NCBI GenBank assembly: GCA_026168455.1
Contig: CM047430.1
Location: forward strand, 20,231,583-20,295,582
Source of the DNA: Theocolax elegans
Taxonomy: Eukaryota; Arthropoda; Insecta; Hymenoptera; Cerocephalidae
Length of the DNA stretch: 64,000 nt
Direction of reading: 5' to 3'
Below, in pieces: positions 23,457 to 33,946 of this stretch. The translations under genes were made by a program, and so were the position numbers. Position 1 is the first letter of the stretch; every line of letters starts with the position of its first letter. The notes below the pieces were generated by a model. It was given only the letters and a program-made list of their open reading frames with translations. It was not told the origin of the DNA and did not search any database.

Positions 23457-23875
23457 CTCCTGCTGGTTCTTGTTTTTATTCAGTGTATCATTCATTGGAA
23501 TTCTGCTGCCCTTTGTTATTTGTATTGAGCGCTGCATTCATTGAAATGATGTTACTCTTTGTTATTTTTATTCAGCGCTATATTTATTGCAATGCTGTTG
23601 TCGTTTGTTATTTTTATTCAGCGCTGCATTTATTGGAATGCTGCTGCTGTTTGTTATTTTTATTCAGCGCTGCATTTATTGGAATGCTGCTGCCGTCTGT
23701 TATTTTAATTCAGCGCTGCATTCATTGGAATGCTGATGGCGTTTGTTATTTTTATTCAACGCTGCAATAATTGGAATACTGCTGCCGTTTGTTATTTTTA
23801 TTCAGCGCTGCATTCATTGGAATACTGCTACTGTTTGTTATTTTTATTTCGCACTGTAATCATTAGATTGTTGTT
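23457..23875. repeat. 46-bp minisatellite, about nine units
   Basis: Units of TTTGTTATTTTTATTCAGCG followed by CTGCATT.ATTGGAATGCTGCTG repeat with small changes. 46 is not a multiple of three, so the open frames over it (23483-23930) are by-products. It lies just beyond the 3' end of the helicase frame, where minisatellites are common in Helentron-related elements. Confidence 0.92.
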
Positions 23876-23942
23876 GTTCATTTTTTTTTTAATTTTTTTA
23901 AGATTTAGCATTTATAGATTTTTTATTTAATTTTGCTTTTGT

Positions 23943-24791
23943 TTATAATATTTCTTTGTGCACAATGTTCTTTGTGTATGTTTTGTTTTTATTTTTTAAA
24001 TTATTATCTTGAATTTTTGCATGATTTTCTAGCAAAATTTTAAAATTTTTCATACTTTTAGTTCTTGAAAGAGCAACATATAATTGGCCGTGTCTAAAAA
24101 CTGGTGATAGCAAATACACACCCACTTCATTGTACGATTGTCCTTGTGATTTATTAATTGTCATAGCAAAACCTAAACGAATGGGAAATTGTTTACGACG
24201 CATATTAAATGGTATTTCTTCTTTGGTTGGTGACAATGCAATTCTTGGTAATAATACTAATTTTCCAGAATTATTTCCATTTAAAATTTCTGCTTGAATT
24301 GAATATTTCATCAGTTTTGTTATTGATAATCTGGTTCCATTACAAAGACCTTCGTTTAAATTTATATTTCTAAGCAAAATTATAATAGCACCAATTTTTA
24401 ATTGTAATTTATGAGGTGGAAGTCCATTAGGTGTCAAAGTATTTAAAAATTCTACAGGTAACATAACATCAAGATTTTCTCCATTATCATTTTCTGTTAT
24501 ATCTATACTTAAGTATTCAACACTTTCACCTTCCATTATAGCTATTATTTTATTGTTAATATCGCTTACATCATTTGTTGGTGCCAATATAACTTTATCA
24601 TTTACTTTTATTTTGTTTCCAAAAATTTCAACAATGATGTTGTTTTCTTTTACCATTACGTCATTAGGTATTTCAAGTAATTCATTTTCTACTTCGAAAA
24701 TATTTGCACGTTTTTCTTCACCGGCATCCAATAACCAATATTTAAAATTGTTGTCGTCTTCTGTTACTCGAAGATTTTTATTCAATGTCAT
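23943..24791 (-). pseudogene. Pif1-type helicase, C-terminal half (Helitron)
   Basis: 282 codons. Contains GLPPHKLQLKIGAIIILLRN (motif IV region), NGTRL, the NMRRKQFPIRLGFAMTINKSQGQ block and a VYVALSRTKS-like end (QLYVALSRTKSMKNF), all characteristic of Pif1/RecD-type Helitron helicases. It would unwind DNA during rolling-circle transposition. Separated from the N-terminal half by a frameshift or short loss at about 24791-24850. Confidence 0.88.
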
Positions 24792-24843
24792 GCGTTTAAA
24801 ATTTTGCCATAAATAACTGTACTTTACTGAATTTTCAATAACA

Positions 24844-25776
24844 TCAATGTTTGTCTAAAATCTCCTTAAACAAGCATAATTTTATCACAAAATATTTTTT
24901 TGTTATTACATAAATTTTGAAAAAGACTGTGAATTTTGAAGTCATAGATATTTCATCCCATATTATTAATTCTACTTCCTTTAGTGTTTTACCGTCTTTT
25001 GAGTTATATTTTATATTGCATGTAGTATTTTCTGTAATATTAAGAGGTAATTTAAACGTTGTATGTACTGTTTTTCCATTTTTTAATAAATTTGCTGCTA
25101 TTCCTGTCCAAGCAACACATAGAAATGGTATATTTGAAAGATTTAGATAATGTATCAAAACGTTCAGTAAATAACTTTTTCCACTTCCTCCTGGTCCATC
25201 TATGAAAATACAATTTTCTTTTTTGTTCTTTAAGCATTCTAAAATATATTCATAAATTATTTTTTGTTGGTCTTTTGATGAATTGACTTTATTTTGAAAA
25301 TTATTAAATGCATAAGTTTCTTCATAGCATTCCGTTATGTCATCAGATTTGTTTATGTGTGTCGTTATATGTGGTAAATTAAAATCATTTAGAGAATATC
25401 CATTTATTTGTAAATTTCTTTCAATTATATTTAATGCTAAATTTTCACCAATATTTTTTTCTAATTTTGGACTATAAAATAAGTATTTGTATTTTTCATA
25501 TAAATTTCTTGCATTAATAGGATTATGAAAAACATAAATAAATGAAAATAATTCACAAAGGGAAGTAGGAAACTGTACTTGTATTGCTTCTTCTAAACAT
25601 CTATCCCATTCCTCATCTTCATTTACTAATCCTTTAGCAATAGCAGTTTCGTAAAATGAAGGATATATAATACCATTGATTGTGTGCAAATCTTCAAATG
25701 AAGTAGCTCCTTTGACATGCAAAAGTAATAATCTAATAAAATATCTTGATCTATTTTTCGGATTAACTAAATACAT
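24844..25776 (-). pseudogene. Pif1-type helicase, N-terminal half (Helitron)
   Basis: 310 codons. Starts YLVNPKNRSRYFIRLLLLHV and continues with GATSFEDL and ..GLVNEDEEWDRCLEEA, the usual segment joining Rep to helicase in Helitrons. Walker A GPGGSGKS (near 25176-25199) and Walker B IIWDEISM (near 24950) are intact. The frame runs out after SKFTVFFK, where motif III should follow, so it is broken rather than complete. Confidence 0.88.
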
Positions 25777-25890
25777 TCTGCTTAAAATAGGTTTATTGAA
25801 TTTTTTTTCTTTTATTCCATGTTTTTAACTTATTGTCAATGTATTTCAGAATATAAATAGTTTTTTGCATCAGAATCGTTTTTATTTAAT

Positions 25891-26762
25891 TTAAAATATG
25901 TAGTTAAAGTCGTTTCTAATTGCTAAGCTTATAATAGCATGTGATATTTGGTGTAAATTATATTCTAACAGTCTGTGCACAGCTTCTGGTGGACATAAAT
26001 ACCTTGTATTTATATAGTGTTTTATTTCATCATAATCACATTCTTGACTATCAATTATTTCATTTTCGTTGGAATTATCGATAAAATTGATATTCATATC
26101 ACGTATTTCAGTAAATGCACAGTCATGTCCTTTGTAGCAATATTTAAATAAGTATTTTATACATTGTACAGTTGAACATTTTTCTACGTTTATATAGGAA
26201 TTAAATTTTAAGAGCAAATAAGGATTATATGGAACGACAAATTGGTTATCAGCTATTTTTAAACCATTTCTACTCTTAAAATGAATTTTTTTGCCATCAT
26301 CTCTTCGCATATAAATTGGATATCTGGATGATCCAAAAATTGTTTTTGAATTATACTTCTTAGGAAATCTTTTTGTACATTTTTGTGTAGTTTTATCCAT
26401 GCAAGGAGAATCCAAGTTTTTTTTCCGCAAGGACCATGTATCATGAATTGTTTTACAATACTGTGTAAACGTGGATAAATTTCTTCATTTGGAATTTCTG
26501 CACTTATATATTCGTCGACTATTTCAGGTGTTTTGATTTTTTCATTTAGAAACAAAAGTATATGCATATGTGGAAGTCCTCACTTTTCAAATTCAATGAC
26601 ATATGTATACGCGATATTTTTTCCTAAAACTCCTTGTTTAACTACTAATTCTTTTAGTTCTTTTACTTTTTGTTGAAAAACTTTAACAACAATATCTGGT
26701 CTGTCAATTGGGTCTTCATATTTTTCTATATTTTCAGTTATTTTTTTCATTTTGGATTGCAT
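25891..26762 (-). pseudogene. Helitron Rep (HUH endonuclease) domain, broken
   Basis: Frames at 26580-26762, 26259-26567 and 25891-26430 together give the Rep core. GLPHMHILLFL carries the HUH metal-binding motif, and CMDKTTQKCTKRFPK, KYLFKYCYKGHD and RYLCPPEAVHRLL are conserved blocks downstream. A TGA (26581-26583) replaces the codon just before GLPHMH, where Helitrons usually have Arg, consistent with one C-to-T change in CGA. A frameshift lies near 26430-26260. Rep would nick and rejoin DNA ends; this copy cannot be made whole from this frame. Confidence 0.87.
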
Positions 26763-26874
26763 GTCATTGTTATAAATAAGTCTGGTTTTTCATAATGATT
26801 TGCGAGGGTCATTGAATCAATATAATTTTGTTTTAAGAATCTTGCACTTTCAGTAAAATTGGATGGTAAAATGA

Positions 26875-27303
26875 TCATTTTTTCAATTTTAATATTTTCA
26901 GATTCTTTTTTTTATGTAAATAATCTATTACACCTTTATAACAATCGCTTCGTAACATGTTTTGATTTTTTTTAATAAAATATAATCTTGAACTTTCAAC
27001 TTTTACAAATGCATCGATTATTGCCTGTTGAGATACTTTTCGCAAATTAAGATATGGATTAAATCCATTTCTTACTGAAAGCCTATAATTATAAAATTGT
27101 AAATTCGAAATATTATTATTACTATTTTTACATTTTAGTTGAGGCATCCATCCGTATCCTCCACTTGGATAAATAAGTGGGTAGGTCATTGGATCAGTGT
27201 GTTTACTTATAAGTTGTGACAAGGTGGATTTAATCCACTTGTCATAGATGCCAGCATTACCGACACCGCGAGGCGGCGCGGTATCGGTAGCATATAAGAG
27301 CAA
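26875..27303 (-). pseudogene. Helitron N-terminal-like domain (part)
   Basis: HTDPMTYPLIYPSGGYGWMP is the signature of the Helitron_like_N domain, followed by YRLSVRNGFNPYL and QAIIDAFVKVESSRLYFIKKNQ. The first ~30 codons of this frame (about 27210-27303) come from the inserted tRNA-bearing segment, not from the Helitron. The gene should continue into 27410-27838. Confidence 0.85.
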
Positions 27304-27407
27304 TAAGCAGACGCTACGACCAGTGCGGGCGTAGCGCAGTGGTTAGCGTGAACGCCTTCGCATCCGAAGGGGCTCGGGTTCAAGACCCGACGCCCGCTTC
27401 ATTTTTT
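27245..27407 (+). mobile_element. ~160-bp tRNA-bearing insertion inside the Helitron gene
   Basis: The Helitron protein is broken between IPLCGMRLKC (27410 side) and SKHTDPMTYP (27205 side), where family members are almost continuous. The foreign segment holds a GC-rich hairpin (ACCGACACCGCG with CGCGGTATCGGT, about 27259-27288), a TATA-like CATATAAG at 27291-27298 and the tRNA-like gene. Exact ends are uncertain. Confidence 0.55.
27325..27397 (+). tRNA. tRNA-like gene, isotype uncertain (anticodon position reads TCG)
   Basis: The 7-bp acceptor stem is perfect (GCGGGCG with CGCCCGC). The D stem is GCGC/GCGT and the T arm is TCGGG-TTCAAGA-CCCGA. The Pol III A box TAGCGCAGTGG (27332-27342) and B box GGTTCAAGACC (27377-27387) match their consensus fully. 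TTTTTT terminates at 27402-27407, and a TATA-like box lies ~30 bp upstream. The anticodon arm is abnormal: by position the loop is CTTCGCA (Arg TCG), but its stem does not pair, while CCTTC/GAAGG can pair around a 6-nt loop. It may be a captured tRNA gene, a tRNA pseudogene or a SINE head. Confidence 0.6.
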
Positions 27408-27409
27408 AT

Positions 27410-27838
27410 TCAGCACTTAAGTCTCATGCCACAAAGTGGAATACTGATTGGTTTTTCATGTCTTGAGTATATAACAATATCACGTTCTGCTGGAAGTAGA
27501 CCATCTTTACCTACAAATACCATCGCAACTTCATTACAAGCAGCTTCATTATACATGTTTTTATCTAATTTTTCATTTCGTTTTATGGACATGGTTATTG
27601 TTTTTGGTGCGCAACCTGTTTTTGCACACCGTTCTATTTCTTCTTTTTCTATTTCATGCATCATTTTATAAGCTTTAGCATACGGACTAATATCTCTTAG
27701 TAAGATATTTAATTCTCTTAATAATTCTAATTGTGTATTTGAATTATTTTTCTTAGTTTTTCTTTCTATTGTTGCTAATTCATTATCAAGAACGTATAAT
27801 TGTCCATATGTACAAGCTTCATTTTCATTAGGATGCAA
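27410..27838 (-). pseudogene. Helitron N-terminal region, DUF-like segment
   Basis: Contains GQLYVLDNELATIERKTKK-like and NEAACNEVAMVFVGKDGLLPA followed by RDIVIYSRHEKP. These blocks precede the YPLIYPSG signature in Helitron Rep/helicase proteins (compare the second Helitron at 60062-60190: APTCNEVAILLVD). A stop follows at the insertion boundary. Confidence 0.82.
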
Positions 27839-27904
27839 TGCAAAAAATTGTGATATATTTGACCAAAAATTCTGATAACTTGTGGTCCAGAATCACACAG
27901 TTTG

Positions 27905-28186
27905 TCATAATTTGCTCCAAAACTTGCAAAAGCTAAGGCACTTATTATATGTCCTAATATTTTTTCGGAAAGTATTACTTTGTTCTGAAAATTCTGTTGC
28001 TAATTCCTTTAAGCAATTTGGATATACAGGATTTTCTGATAGTTCTACTTTTCCTTTGTGACAGCAAATAGAAAATTTTTTGTTCGTTGTTTTTTCAAAT
28101 AAAAAATGTTTGGCCTTACAGTATTCACAAATTTCCGTCATAGAACCTAAGTAATTTTCATAAATTAATTTTTCTCTAAACTGCAT
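27905..28186 (-). pseudogene. Helitron zinc-ribbon segment
   Basis: LGSMTEICEYCKAKHFLFEK...KFSICCHKGKVEL...SNTFRKNIRTYN matches the Cys-rich block near the N-terminus of Helitron proteins (CxxC...CC..GKV). It ends at a frameshift around 27905; the next block continues in another frame. Confidence 0.82.
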
Positions 28187-28291
28187 ATTTGCTATTAAAC
28201 CTATAATTTTTTATTTACTTACAAATTCCAATGTTTTTTCGTTTTTAATAAGGAGACGTTTTTTTATTTTTTCTAATTTGCTTTTATTTTT

Positions 28292-29022
28292 TTAAATATT
28301 TGATTTATTATATATATTATAATATTGACCATTATCATTAATTTTTAATTTTTTAATTAATATTACCGGTTCTTTATTTTTGTTAATATTTCTTACACTT
28401 ATTGTTCGTTTCATACTTCTTTTCAAATAAAAATTCATTAATTCATTTACATCTTTAGTCATTTCTGTATAAGTTTTATAAATTTCTCTTTTGCGCAATG
28501 CTTCTTTTTCTCGTTTATTATTTAATTCATTTTTTTCATGTTTTCTGTATTCTGCAGTTTTCTTTTTAGTTTATTCTCTTCTATTTTGCAATTATCAATA
28601 TTTTTACTTTTCATGTAAGCTTCTCTTTTGCGCAATGCTTCTTTTTCTCGAATTTTTTTAATTTCATCACTATTCATGTTTTGTAATTTTAGCATTTTTT
28701 GTTGTTTTCTTTTTATTTGCTTTTCTTTAAGTTTATTATATTGTTCACTTTTAATCTTCCAGTAAGTTTCTTTTTTACGCTGTCTTTCTTTAGTTTTTTT
28801 CATTTTTTTCATCGTCTTTTATTTGAATTTTTTCAAGATATTTTCTTTTTTCTTAAATTTTTTTTCAACAATCCATTCATAATTTTTTGTATTTTCAATT
28901 TTAAGAATTTCATTATTTTTATTTAATAAATATACGTCATCTAAATGAGTATTTTCTAAAATTAAAGAGATATCAGTATCTTCAGATGAACTGTAATATG
29001 GCATTTCATTGTCTATTTCCAT
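28292..29022 (-). pseudogene. Helitron N-terminal acidic and Lys-rich coiled region
   Basis: Three short frames (28819-29022, 28522-28812, 28292-28498) give an acidic start (SSSEDTDISLILENTHLDD) and then Lys/Glu-rich helices with repeated KKIREKEALRKREAYMKS-type units. Such repeats precede the Cys-rich block in many arthropod Helitrons. Frames are joined by indels in A-runs. Confidence 0.65.
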
Positions 29023-30088
29023 TGATACAGAATCTACATGATAATTTTTTTGTTTATTATATGAATTCTACTCAACACATAAAATTACTTGTCACTCTGA
29101 TAGCTAATAGTAAATAGATTACAAGTCATCTATAATTCTTAGAATTCAGCGACTTCATATAATAGACATTTAACTAGACGCTTATGCAGAAATCTTTGAC
29201 GTCAATTTTGTTTACGCCAAACTTTTATTACTTTTTATAGCTGCAATTATTAATTATATTTTAAACAAATATTGATAATAAATTAAGAAACTGAATGTTA
29301 ATAGAATTAGTTTTATAATAGTAAATATAATTAATTATTTTAGATTTGCCGACAATTGGAAAATACAAACTTTCGGCAAATAAAAAATATAATATAAAAA
29401 AGTTTTATTTTATATTTTTTAAACGTCAAACTTCATTTTACTTTTAGATATAATATTAGTTAATTAAAATTGTTAAATTTTTAAAAGTTATTAATGATTG
29501 AAAAAAGTGTATTTTTTCAATATTAAATAAAAATGAATATAAAAAATATATAAATAATTGAACTTTTAAGAATCATAAACTAAGTAATTATAAACGTCTA
29601 TTTTATGAATTCATTCAATATAATTAAAAGAGTTAAAAATGCGGACATTAGGCAATTTCCATTGCACCGCAAAATTGCACTTTGTACAAATTCATTAATT
29701 TCTTAATTTAAGATATTTTGCTATATTGCTAATCGTTTTTGAAATGCAAGCAATTAATAAAAATGTTCATTTATAGCAATTTCAAATTATTTTAAATTAC
29801 TAACAAATTGTTCAAAATTTCTTTTATACAACTTTTTTACTTACTATATTCATTTTATGTAAATGTATATATCAAAATATTCGAAGTAATTAAAAGTTAA
29901 TATATAACGTATTCCAGCTGTTTGTCTCTCTCGTGCGTGTTCGAAAATTATCGGAATTAGTAAAATATTATGTCTATAATTATGTAAACTAAAGGAATTT
30001 TTTCTATATTTACACATCTAAAAAAAACATAATTATAATGCACCCGAGCGAGCGTTAGAGAGCGAGGTATTTGTTGCTAGTTATTAAT
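29023..30088. other. AT-rich 5' non-coding part of the Helitron
   Basis: AT-rich with no open frame. The outermost part in minus orientation reads ATTAATAACTAGCAACAAAT then CTCGCTCTCTAACGC. Confidence 0.55.
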
Positions 30089-30984
30089 TAATAATCAAAA
30101 TAAGAATTATTATAAATAAATGCAGATTAAATTAAAAATTGTTGTTGTTGAAAACATGAATTATTGTTAATAAATTGCTATTCAAACCGTAAATATTGCA
30201 AATAAAATGCAATGCAAAGAATAATATTTATTAATAAAATGCAGTATCAAATAATAATTGTTGTAAGAGAAAACGGTTGGTTCAGTAATTGAAATAACAT
30301 AAAATATCAGGTTTGTCTTTACGAATAATACAAGCGTATAGATAGCCGAAAAGAATATACCTTAAGTACCCAAATATATAGATATATATATATATGTGTG
30401 TATACGGTGAGGAACGAAGGTCCGCCTCGAACGTGGATAGCGGTGTCAAATTGCTGGATAATGTCCCGCTAGACCTGCGGGCGTCGACGTTGGATGCGTA
30501 TGCTATCGGAGTCCGGTGATTGCTAGATGTCGAAGTAGTAGTTCCTTGACTATGGCTCGTAGATGTCAACGATGCGTCTCGATCCCCGAATACAAGATCT
30601 CTTGATTTTGAATGCGTATTTCTTTAAAGTCCGAGTAGCAGTGCCACGCCCTTGGATAAAAATCAAAGAGTTGACTAGCAGAGCTTCGCCTTACGAAAGC
30701 TTTAGATGAAAAATTAGGAGTGGCTGTGTCTGTTCTGGGTCCTCTTTATATACCCTAAAAATCTATGCATCTATCCTTGTCTTACGCTTTGCCTTATGTG
30801 GAAATTGCGTAAGTAGTTCTCGATTTTTCTGTGCTTGCACCCGATTGGACCGTTAGATGTGCGTGATTAAAAATTATCGAATCCCATGCATTTTCTGTAT
30901 CGCTTCGTAGTTAATTCGGAGAATTTGCTGTCCCCCTTTTATTACTGCGACGTTACCCAAGGAACGGCTTAAATTATTATCAAC
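30089..30984 (-). mobile_element. LTR number 1 (minus orientation), piece 2 of 3
   Basis: It resumes at TAATAATC and matches 31757-32675, including AACGGTTGGTTCAG, the (TA)n run at ~30378-30395, GACCTGCGGGCGTCGACGTT and the promoter-like block. A TATATAAA box on the minus strand lies at 30752-30745. It ends with TTATCAAC (30977-30984), the left target duplication of the LINE that follows. Relative to LTR 2 it lacks about 290 bp just before that point. Confidence 0.85.
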
Positions 30985-30986
30985 AT

Positions 30987-31023
<37 letters not shown>

Positions 31024-31319
31024 CAGAAAAGAATTTACATAATAGAAACACATACATCATGCAAACCTCCCACAGAGATAAACGGAGTTATCTGTTGGTG
31101 GGACTGGTTACAAAAAGAAAACTTAAAACTAACTTAAATATTAAACTAATATACTTAAATAATATATCTTTAACAATTATTCAAAGTAACAAAATAGTAT
31201 ACAACTGTAGCTAAAAGTAATTTGTGACGAATACAACAGAAAATAAAAACTTTTTTTTTAATATATATTATTTTTAATCCATTTTTTAATTTTTGATTTC
31301 TTATTTTTGTGCATAAGAT
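30985..31319 (-). mobile_element. 3' end of a LINE in minus orientation, (AAAT)n-tailed
   Basis: On the minus strand this is the LINE 3' UTR ending in an (AAAT)n tail (30986-31020 on the plus strand reads ATTT repeats). It contains a hairpin, CCACAGAGATAAACGG..., with TCTGTTGGTGGG near 31070-31105. The LINE continues at 33058 on the other side of LTR 2. The LINE's 8-bp target duplication is TTATCAAC (30977-30984 and 33845-33852). Confidence 0.75.
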
Positions 31320-32046
31320 TGTCACGTCCAGACTTGCACCAATTACCATAAAAAATATTACAAGAAGGCAAATGGTTAATAAACCATTCGCGTTCCTTTC
31401 GCTCTTGTTTGACTAGGACTAGCCTTACGTCTCCGGGAGTAGCGAGCGAAGTTATTTTGAGAGTAGAGATGCAGGATATAATGTGGGATAAATAAAATAA
31501 TATGTTTTATTTCGTATTAATTCTGCATTATTTATTTAAATATAATATGCTGTTTTTTTCTTTAAATGAACACGTGAAACTAAATTATTACAGCTTTTTA
31601 ATGGGCAAAAACACATAAAATTACACTATTTTATTAACAATTGTATAAAATTATTTAAGTCGAATAACTAATAATTTTATTGAATAAACAAGTGTACGGC
31701 GAACACATTAACACATTATAGAATAAAAGATACACAAGGTTTTTTATTATAAACATTAATAATTGAAATAAGAATTGTTATAAATAAATGCAGATTTAAT
31801 TAAAAATTATTGTCGTTTTAAACATGAATTATTGTTAATAAAGTGTATTTCAAACCGCGAATGTTGCAAATTAAATGCAATACAACGTATAATTATTATA
31901 AATAAATTGTAATATATAATAATAATTGTTATAAAAGAAAACGGTTGGTTCAGCAATCGAAACAACATAAAATATCAGGTTGCCTTTACGAATAATACAA
32001 GCGTATAGATAGCCGACAAGAATATACCTTAAGTACCCAAATATAT

Positions 32047-32090
<44 letters not shown>

Positions 32091-33057
32091 GTGTGTATAT
32101 TCGGTGAGGAACGAAGGTCCGCCTTGAACGTGGGTAGCGGTGTCAGATTGCCGTATAATGTCCTGCTAGACCTGCGGGCGTCGACGTTAGATGTGTATGC
32201 TGTTGGAGCTCGACGATTTCCAGATGTCGAAGTCGTAGTTCCTCGACTATGGCTTGTAGATGTCGATGATACGTCTCGATTCCTCTTGTGATTTTTAATA
32301 CGTATTATTTCAAAGTTCAAGTAGCAGAGCCACGCCCTTGGGTAAAAATCAAAGAGTTGTCCAGCAGAGCTTCGCCTTGCGAAAGCTTTAGATGAAAATT
32401 TAGGAGTGGCTGTGTCTGTTCTGGGTCCTCTTTATATACCCTAAAATCTATGCATCTCTCCTTGTCTTACACTTCTTCCTTGTCTTACACTTTGCCTTAT
32501 ATGGAAATTGTGTAAGTAGTTCTCGATTTTTCTGTGCTTGCACCCGATTGGACCGTTAGATGTGCGTAGTTAAAAATTGTCGAATCCCATGCATTTTCTG
32601 TATCGCTTCGTAGTTAATTCGGAGAATTTGCTGTCCCCCTTTTATTACTGCGACGTTATCCAAAGAACGGCTTAATTTATTACTTCCTTCTAATGCTCGA
32701 ATTTTCTAGTCGATGTTTCCCATTGCCGGCTCTTCTCCGAGCATTGATTTTATAGTGCAGTACAAAAAAAACTCTTGCGTAACCCTTCGTTTCGATCTCA
32801 CTATCGGCGATCCCGCTTATGTGCGTATTGGCCTTGAATAATATCTTCAACTCTACTTATCAGTCTCTTTTTCGTTTGAAACACTCGTAAAATAATCTGC
32901 TCCTTAGCTTTATAAATTTATATTTTATATTACTGCATTTACTTAGAATCATTCTTGATCAACCTTATTTTGTTCGTCTTCTACGCCGTATTTTTATTCT
33001 AAACTACGCAGTACTTTTTACGAAAAATAATAATATAATTTTCGTCGGGACGCGACA
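31320..33057 (-). mobile_element. LTR number 2: complete solo LTR, 1738 bp, TSD AGAT
   Basis: Begins TGTCACGTCC and ends GGGACGCGACA, the TG...CA form with ~14-bp imperfect terminal inversions. AGAT flanks both sides (31316-31319 and 33058-33061). Read on the minus strand it runs TGTCGCGTCCCGACG ... a TATATAAA box (32438-32431) ... GTCTGGACGTGACA. A long (TA)n run lies at about 32043-32082. It contains no gene; the 149- and 66-codon frames over the microsatellite are by-products. It splits a LINE. Confidence 0.93.
32431..32438 (-). promoter_or_regulatory. TATA box of the LTR promoter
   Basis: TATATAAA on the minus strand, followed by GAGGACCCAGAACAGACACA. The box and the downstream sequence are conserved in LTR 1 (30752-30745) and LTR 3 (57964-57971), as expected for the U3/R junction of an LTR. 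Confidence 0.65.
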
Positions 33058-33844
33058 AGATTTTCATATCGTTAGGTAACATATTAAATATATTTATTGC
33101 TTTGATATAACTATTTTTTACAACTAATTGTTCTTCTTGTACGAGGTAAAATTAAATTTTTTTTCCTCGTTATGCTGTTAGAAGACATAAAATTGCTTTT
33201 TAAAGATTCGCAATGGAACATTAATGAATCTAGTGTAAAAATCTGTTCAATACTTAGTGGATTATTTTCAATAATAAAATTATTCTTGTTTATAATTTTT
33301 AATAATTTTTTCTGCAAACTATGTAATATTTTCATATAATTATTATATGCACCACCCCAAGCTATTATACCATAACTAATTATACTATTAAATAAAGCAT
33401 AATATATCATTCTAAGCGTATCCAGGTTCATAATCTTGGCCAGTTTTTGAAACACAAAAATAAGATATTTTGTTTTATTAACAATATAGTTAATGTGTTT
33501 ACCCCAACTCATTCTAAAGTCAAAAATTACACCTAGGTATTTGGTAAACTCAACTCTATTTATGTTAACATTATTTATATGAATATTAAAATTATTAACC
33601 TCAGGTACACTATCGCAATAATTTCCAAATGTAATATAAGTTGTTTTTTTAACATTTAAAGACAATTTATTAGTAGCCAACCAATTGGAGATTGATTCTA
33701 ATTCGCTATTCATTAAACATTCAACTTCTTTCCAATTTTTACCAGTGACAATTATCGCAGTGTCATCTGCATATGAGATAATATTATCTGCTAACATATC
33801 ATTTACATATAAAATAAATAACAGTGGTCCCAATAAAACATTAT
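33058..33844 (-). pseudogene. 5'-truncated LINE reverse transcriptase fragment
   Basis: The frame at 33111-33844 reads GPLLFILYVNDM, then the RT catalytic box SYADDTAI, then NKLSLNVKKTTYITFG and EFTKYLGVIFD...WGKHINYI. These are RT motifs B-E, the thumb and the C-terminal domain of a LINE of the Jockey/CR1 type. Everything upstream of motif B is missing, the usual result of incomplete reverse transcription. The 3' UTR lies at 30985-31319 beyond LTR 2. It is unlike the LINEs at 35430 and 45870. Confidence 0.87.
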
Positions 33845-33946
33845 TTATCAACCTTATTTTATTCGTCTTCTACGCCGTATTTTAATTCTAAACTACGCAG
33901 TACTTTTTACGAAAAATAATAATATAATTTTCGTCGGGACGCGACA
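33845..33946 (-). mobile_element. LTR number 1 (minus orientation), piece 3 of 3
   Basis: TTATCAAC (right LINE target duplication) then 94 bp matching 32960-33057 and ending GGGACGCGACA. The gypsy pol sequence resumes right after it with CTCTATTGTGAC. Confidence 0.85.

Larger units (their letters stand above)
22171..30088 (-). mobile_element. Helitron/Helentron-type rolling-circle transposon
   Basis: The insertion sits exactly between T22170 and T30089 of the LTR; the second LTR copy shows the joined sequence AAACATTAATAAT near 31757. Rep (HUH) and Pif1-type helicase reading frames lie on the minus strand from 29022 to 23943. T^T insertion without TC...CTRR ends favours the Helentron/Helitron2 type over canonical Helitrons (A^T). 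About 1.3 kb of AT-rich DNA with a 46-bp minisatellite lies beyond the helicase, and about 1 kb precedes the first frame. Several stops and frameshifts make it inactive. Confidence 0.8.

Noticed and set aside
23457..23875. Direct repeats with near-constant spacing resembling a CRISPR array
   Set aside because: Units are head-to-tail without unique spacers, in a eukaryotic transposon; it is a minisatellite.
33845..33946. ~100-bp repeat flanking the LINE fragment (32958-33057 and 33848-33946) as an exceptionally long target duplication
   Set aside because: It is explained by two LTR copies: LTR 2 ends at 33057 inside the LINE, and LTR 1 resumes after the LINE; the LINE's real duplication is the 8-bp TTATCAAC.
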